Of a stretch of DNA of 64,000 nucleotides, positions 59,630 to 64,000 are shown in pieces. Source of the DNA: Epiperipatus broadwayi (lineage: Eukaryota; Onychophora; Udeonychophora; Euonychophora; Peripatidae); contig JAQFVV010012509.1 in NCBI GenBank assembly GCA_028023455.1, positions 1,856,001 to 1,920,000 of the forward strand. The letters run 5' to 3'. The notes beneath the pieces were generated by a model. That model was not told the origin of the DNA. It made no database searches and saw only the letters and a program-made list of their open reading frames with translations. The translations under genes and the position numbers were made by a program. Each line of letters begins with the position of its first letter. Positions within the stretch are counted from its first letter, which is position 1.

Positions 59630-60584
59630 ATTAGATGTCATATGTTGGACCATTTCCATCATCTCTGAGTGAATGTTGAATGTATAAAAAATTTTAAACT
59701 TTCCAAATACAAACAACTTGTTAGTAATAATCCACAAATAGACTACACGGGTTAGTAATTGCACAATGACAGTATTTGCACACCTTTAGATTCTTGAATA
59801 TCGAATTTAAGGCAAACACTCTAACCAATTGAGCTATTCTGTCAAAGGCAACATATAGTAGAAATTTGATATACTTATATGTAAGAGTTGGTTCAAATCC
59901 TCCTGAGTTTTTTTTTTTTTTATAAGAGCAAGACCAATTTGGTTTTTTATTATTATTATTATTATTATTGTTTAATATTTTTCCTAAGAGCAAGATTAAT
60001 TAGAGGTGTCCATACATTGTGTATTGCCACACTGGTTTGATTTATAGGATTATTTACCATTGTCATATGAATAGCTTTCTTGAATTTTCTTCTATGCATT
60101 TTTTCCCCCTTATCCAATATCTGTGTATTTTCCCAATTAAACATATGGTCATTAGTAGATATATGATCTGCTATGGTAGGCATATCTGTTTGATTAAGAG
60201 AAGAAGCATGTATGGAAGCCTCTAATTAATCTTGCTCTTAGGAAAAATATTAAACAATAATAATAAACTAATTAGTCTTGCTTTTATAAAAAAATTGAAG
60301 GACTCAGGAGGATTTACCTTCATATATAAATATATGAAATTTCTACTATATGTTGCTTTGACAGAATAGCTCAGTTGATTAGAGTGTTTGCCTTAAATTC
60401 GCTATTCAAGAATCTAAAGGTGTGCAAATAATGTCACTTTGCAATTACTAACCTGTGAAGTCTATTTATGTATTATTACTAACAAGTTGTTTGTATTTGG
60501 AAAGTTTAAATAAAGTTTAAAATTTTTCTATAAATTCACATTCACTCATAGATGGTGGAAATAAGTCCAACATGTCACATCTAA
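59630..60584. repeat. Foldback with ~380-bp arms around a PLE fragment
   Basis: The left arm (59630-60026) and right arm (60208-60584) are inverted copies at about 85-90%. Landmarks are TAGATGTCATATGTTGGACC with AGTCCAACATGTCACATCTA, and CCTAAGAGCAAGATTAATTA with TAATTAATCTTGCTCTTAGG. Both arms hold TTTGACAGAATAGCTCAG-like sequence, which resembles a tRNA D arm (A box) at 60362 and inverted at about 59849. The B-box-like GGTTCAAATCC is in the opposite orientation, so it is not a linear tRNA. The spacer encodes a PLE endonuclease fragment. Confidence 0.85.
59967..60207 (-). pseudogene. PLE GIY-YIG endonuclease C-terminal fragment
   Basis: The minus-strand frame continues from an upstream ASSLNQTD into MPTIADHISTNDHMFNWENT, then ILDKGEKMHRRKFKKAIHM and VNNPINQTSVAIHNVWTPLI. 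The order IADH-x4-DH...NWENT-x-ILD...R-RK-x-KKAIH is the second half of PLE GIY-YIG domains, with KKAIH where KEAxx is usual, so the catalytic Glu is replaced by Lys. The GIY-YIG start itself is missing because the inverted repeat begins there. This is a fourth PLE lineage in the window, with WTPLI-type C terminus. Confidence 0.75.
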
Positions 60585-61149
60585 TATATATATATTCATA
60601 TAGATTTGTTTACCAATCAGTACACTTTTCAATATAAACATTAGAATAGGTGAATAGGATGTTGGAACTATAAATAAGTTGTGAAGAGAAAAATAATGTG
60701 AATTTTTTTTTTTATGGTAATGGAATAAGGTATTAAGCATTTTAAATCCAAAAATAGTTTTGAAATATTAGGATGAAATAATAACATGTTTCCAGTGTCT
60801 CGTTATTGTATAGGAGTGTATATTGTCTAGTAGATATATTGATGTAGATGGGGGGGGGGGTGATATTAAGAATTTCCTAAAAGTATTTGAAAATAAATAC
60901 AAATATTAATGTTGTGATGAGTTAAGTTAATTAAAAGATGGAAAATATTCTAGAAAATTTTAATGAAAGAGATCAAAACAAAAAGGTTTGAAGAAACAAT
61001 GAGATAAGTATAAAAGACATCATTGGTTAAAGTGAATTAACAGTGAATTAAAATAAAACTAGACAAATAGATCAGAAGAACAATGTTATGAGATAAAAGA
61101 ATTACAAAGACAAGATTGGTTTAATTTAATCTCTAATAGAATAAAATAC
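60585..61149. other. AT-rich stretch without recognisable features
   Basis: No supported frames. An 11-base G run is at 60850-60860. Confidence 0.45.
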
Positions 61150-61385
61150 TTAAGTAAATAAGTCAATTATTTTATATAGCGCGATGTTTTTTATAAACAA
61201 TAATAAACAGCATTAAACTGTTGCACATGCGCTTTGGGTTCGAAAAGATAGATGGCCATTCTATATTTTCCAAAGACTTTATCATGTGGTTGAAGTGTTA
61301 GTATTCATTCATTTTATATTAAAAAATCCAAAGCACATGTGCAACAGTTTAATGCTGTTTAAATATTATTGTTAATACTTAAGTA
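61150..61385. repeat. Foldback element F5, copy 3
   Basis: The arm 61188-61236 (AACAGCATTAAACTGTTGCACATGCGCTTTG) pairs with 61325-61365. The outer ends ATACTTAAGTA and TACTTAAGTAG are also inverted partners. The loop phrase TTCGAAAAGATAGATGGCC matches 35297-35315, and TTTTATATAGCGCGATGTTT matches 37767. This is the most complete of the three copies, with outer ends at about 61146-61156 and 61376-61386. Confidence 0.75.
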
Positions 61386-61695
61386 GTAAAAAATAGAATC
61401 ATAGAAATGAAATAATTGAAGTAAAATAATTATTTGACAGTATATATTTTAAAAATGTTAAGAAGATAAGATTTGATAAGATTCTTATGATAAACACAAG
61501 CTATCTTTTGTTTTAATACAAAGATGGGATATACAATAAACCTTTAAAAGTTATATTAAAAAAACAAACAATGAAATTGGAATTGAATCATTTTGAATAT
61601 AAAAGTTCTTGAGAATTAAGTTTTTGTAATGTATTGTATTGTCTAATTATTCCAATCTGCCTTCAGGAAGAGAACATATATATAATTTAATATAT
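61386..61695. other. AT-rich spacer
   Basis: Nothing supported between the F5 copy and the hAT MITE. Confidence 0.45.
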
Positions 61696-61988
61696 CAGGG
61701 GTCCCCAACAGACCATTTTACATGTGCCAGCCGCTATCCGAATACGATAAAAAATTATCTGATATAAATAAATTTAATTTTTAAAATTTCTTATAAATTA
61801 TTGTATTATATTGTAATCAAATTGTAGAGCATACTATACTTTATTTTTGAAATAAATATTTTTTTGTACATTATGTGTATTATTAACAATATCCAACTAT
61901 AAATTTACATTGAAAAAATAAATGGTGCCTGCCACCTTGTCGGTATTATAGAATGTGCTCTTAGGTGCAAAAAGGTTGGGGACCCCTA
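61696..61988 (-). mobile_element. hAT MITE, second copy
   Basis: CAGGGGTCCCCAAC at the left and GTTGGGGACCCCTA at the right form the inverted ends. The body is an inverted, shorter and more diverged relative of 51557-51897 (shared ATTATCTGATA..AAATAAATTTAATTTT, ATTATGTGTATTATTAACAA and GAATGTGCTCTTAGGTGCA). The left third before GCCGCTATCCGAA is deleted. The last base of the right end has changed from G to A and no clean 8-bp duplication is left. Confidence 0.85.
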
Positions 61989-62074
61989 TATTCATGGAAG
62001 TTGTCCAATATTTTTTTTTCTAACACATATTTTGGGTACAGAAACTGCTATTAGCCTAAATACTCCAAATAAGA

Positions 62075-62193
62075 GTCATAGATCACATGACCCTATTTCT
62101 TAACCTTGTAAGTTATAAACAATGAGGATTGCCAATTCCTCTACAAGCTTTATGATAAATGCTTAGCCAAAGCCAGCACTTAAAATATCTCAT
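62075..62193 (-). repeat. Fragment of the hammerhead-bearing repeat family
   Basis: The minus strand (ATTTTAAGTGCTGGCTTTGG.. AAGCATTTATCATAAAGCTTG.. GAGGAATTGGCAATCCTCATTG.. GGGTCATGTGATCTATGA) matches 28620-28740 at about 90%. The ribozyme-containing upstream part is absent, because the match ends near 62195. It shows the 28-kb repeat is dispersed rather than unique. Confidence 0.8.
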
Positions 62194-63671
62194 TGCTATT
62201 AGCGTGACTTTAGAGCATTAAATTAATTTCACAAGAAGATATGCATGATGAATATTTATTGGACATGAATTAAGGTTATGTAACAAGCTGTTTGTATCTA
62301 AAAGGGATAAATAATTGCAGTGATCTGGACTATTGTTGAGAAATAGAGAAAGAAAGAGCTGAATATTTTCATATTCATCTTGGATTTTTTTTTTTTTTTA
62401 AGTATAATAGATTAGAAGGTGAAATGAATTAGCAATGTTAGAAATATTGACTAGAGTATTTATAGATTGAGCCTTTATTTATGTGAATTAGAATATTATC
62501 TCTATAAGTAAAAAAAGAAGGAAAAAGAAATTGAATGATGATTTTAATGAACAGAATATTTGTTTAAAGGAAGCTTTGGATAAGGATGCTGATTGATGTA
62601 TAGATTTCAGTGTTGAATTTAAATTTAAATATTTGAAAATTATTTTGGTGTTTTATTTTAATAATAATAATAAATTGTTTAATGAATGAGGTAGAAAAAA
62701 GAGTTATTGTAGGAAAGAGTGATATTTTTTTAATTTAAAATGTTCTTTATTAGGTAAATATTTGTTTATTGAATTGAGGGGATAAATTAATAAATAGCTT
62801 ACTTAGTTCAACATCTACATTATTTTTATTGCTCAAGAGTTCACAAGAAGTTCGAACATCAGAAGCGCCAGCACTGGAATAATCTGAGGATCTTATACTC
62901 CAAAGTTTGACACTTGACCACTGCACTAAACTATGTAAGGCATTGGCAATAATAATTTCTATTTACTTTACTCAAGATTGCAATTGATAATACTAAAATG
63001 AATCACCGCTTCTAATGTCATTTCTTTTATAATATATTTTTAAATATGAATCATTTTTTAGTTATCAAATTTTTGGGGTTGTATGCATATATTTTTTGTG
63101 AAATATCTGCATTATATATTAAAGCAGTCAATCTTAGCCCAAGATTGAGCTGTATAGTTCTATCTACTAACCTATATTTATATCCTATGTCCTATCCCAC
63201 TCCTTTAGTTTGTATATATATTTCATGTATATATTTTTGAGATGCACACCTAAAAATTATAAATTTTAACTTTTCAATAACATTTTTAATATTATTAATT
63301 TTAATTCTTTTTTTATTAAAGTACATAGGTGCGGCTCAGATATATATATTGTGACGTTTATTTATATACGTTACAAATATATTGGCATTTTGGTAAAAGC
63401 TAAAAAAAGTAAATTTAGATTTTTTTTTGATTAGTATAATTTTTGTTAAAAACGTACAATGAAAGTTAAATTATTCTTTCGGTATTTTTTTTATGTGATT
63501 AGTAATAACAGTAATTGGAGAGAACAAAAGAATTCCAAAAGTAAGAAAAAAAGATAAGCTGAAAGTAGAAATACTCAAATTAATTAAAGATGGCCGAAAA
63601 CTTGAAGAAAATAAAGACTTTAGTACATAAAATTTTTAAAGACTGGATAAGATTAAAAAGGCATGGTACGA
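62194..63671. other. AT-rich stretch without recognisable genes
   Basis: Apart from the tRNA-like patch at 62825-62935, I see only A/T tracts and short (ATA)n runs. Confidence 0.45.
62825..62935 (-). repeat. Possible tRNA-like SINE relic
   Basis: On the minus strand TAGTTTAGTGCAGTGGTCAAG could be an A box and GATGTTCGAACTTC a B box, about 60 bases apart, within a 110-bp G+C-richer patch. There is no poly(A) tail or target duplication that I can identify. It differs from the SINE at 12.67 kb. Confidence 0.35.
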
Positions 63672-63707
63672 GCATGCGCAGAAGTCCTGAAAACTGGATA
63701 TAAAAAG
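63672..63707 (+). promoter_or_regulatory. Candidate TATA promoter with NRF1-like site
   Basis: GCATGCGCAG (63672-63681) resembles an NRF1 half-site and TATAAAAAG (63699-63707) is a good TATA box, followed by a G+C-rich transcribed-looking segment. This is the clearest core-promoter arrangement in the window. A transcription start near 63728-63732 would follow from the usual spacing. Confidence 0.5.
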
Positions 63708-63728
63708 GAGGGATCCGGTTGAAGGAAT

Positions 63729-63977
63729 GTCTTGTTCGTTTTGTTTCTCTAGTTGGTCTTGGATAACATTTAATATATCCAAGATCGCTCGTCGCTGAAG
63801 GAATTCGGCATGTCGCAGTGAACCGGAGCTCCTGAAAACATCGGACCTAATGATGTACACCAGGAAAAGCCTTCGTGACCGACTGGGGAAATGGACCGCA
63901 AGAACCAAAAGGCCGAGCTCATTATTACCAAAAAAACTATGCATAGTTATCTACTAATGAATTCATGAAACTTACCG
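63729..63977 (+). other. Candidate first exon of a gene to the right
   Basis: Beyond the TATA box about 250 bp of raised G+C ends in TTACCG|GTAAGAATAA, a strong splice donor at 63978. Short frames starting at ATG codons are present but none runs through the donor: one codes MMYTRKSLRDRLGKWTARTK and stops at 63953, and another starts MDRKNQKAEL and stops just before the donor. The exon may therefore be a 5' leader. The minus-strand 102-codon frame over the same bases (63636-63944) is probably a shadow. Confidence 0.4.
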
Positions 63978-64000
63978 GTAAGAATAATTATCCTGATTGT

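Noticed and set aside
59849-60395. tRNA gene in the foldback arms (GACAGAATAGCTCAGTTGG)
   Set aside because: The A-box-like and B-box-like words are on opposite strands within each arm, so no cloverleaf can form.
63636-63944. 102-codon minus-strand ORF with protein-like composition
   Set aside because: It overlaps the TATA box and splice donor arrangement on the plus strand, lacks an upstream promoter signal and has no recognised domain. It is most simply a shadow of a G+C-rich exon.
1-64000. CRISPR arrays, operons, rRNA genes or organelle DNA
   Set aside because: No regularly spaced identical repeats with unique spacers, no tightly packed ORFs and no rRNA-like or dense gene content were seen; the DNA is nuclear and repeat-rich in character.

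Overview
This window looks like intergenic or intronic DNA from an AT-rich invertebrate animal genome. It has long non-coding stretches, A/T homopolymers, microsatellites and dense decayed transposons. No bacterial operon, Shine-Dalgarno pattern, rRNA, intact tRNA gene or CRISPR array is visible. I cannot place the organism more closely. Penelope-like retroelements (PLEs), hAT, pogo-like and piggyBac-like relics, foldback repeats and a tRNA-derived SINE all fit a repeat-rich metazoan, but none is diagnostic. I recognise no host gene with confidence. The best candidates are a divergent pair of short ORFs at 54.1-55.0 kb and a TATA-driven first exon running off the right edge (63.7-64.0 kb).

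Layout. 1-12.6 kb is mostly featureless AT-rich DNA with a pogo-like element (1665-3092) and small tandem repeats. At 12.67 kb is a tRNA-derived SINE with a perfect 11-bp target duplication. 13.1-16.3 kb is a composite Penelope-like insertion: a decayed reverse transcriptase plus GIY-YIG endonuclease on the minus strand, two direct terminal repeats, an inverted partial copy, and a matching 12-bp direct repeat at the outer edges. 16.8-17.9 kb is a TTAA-flanked piggyBac-like relic. 18.7-19.6 kb is the first copy of an unknown repeat, R. 20.7-21.3 kb is a second PLE lineage with an uninterrupted 172-residue endonuclease region. 24.1-25.9 kb is a large palindrome whose arms carry a decayed third PLE. 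27.1-27.8 kb is another TTAA-flanked element. 28.0-30.1 kb is a second pogo-like element holding a hammerhead-ribozyme repeat. 30.57-32.43 kb is an unclassified transposon with 32-bp inverted ends, inserted in a PLE tail whose related empty site lies at 24.2 kb. 34-46 kb holds foldback and tandem repeats, including three more R copies. 50.4-52.4 kb is an old PLE reverse transcriptase split by a ribozyme-bearing inverted insertion with a 14-bp duplication, itself hit by a hAT MITE. 56.56-57.54 kb is a near-perfect foldback insertion with a 12-bp duplication. 59.3-62.2 kb has a second SINE copy, a foldback around a PLE endonuclease fragment, a second hAT MITE and a fragment of the ribozyme repeat family.

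How it fits together. The theme is PLE retrotransposition. At least four PLE lineages leave GIY-YIG or RT remains, several insertions have the tandem-plus-inverted structure known for Penelope elements, and their terminal repeats carry hammerhead or hammerhead-like folds. One motif (28561-28603) has a full canonical hammerhead core and a palindromic stem III. Two are degraded relatives (50901-50947 minus, 51451-51497 plus). Four copies from two PLE lineages (13254-13295, 15582-15623, 16189-16230, 21259-21299) share a three-way-junction layout with the hammerhead GAA and single-base junctions but a different stem I/II strand. This non-canonical class is the most interesting signal here. All calls come from reading the sequence; no search or folding program was run.
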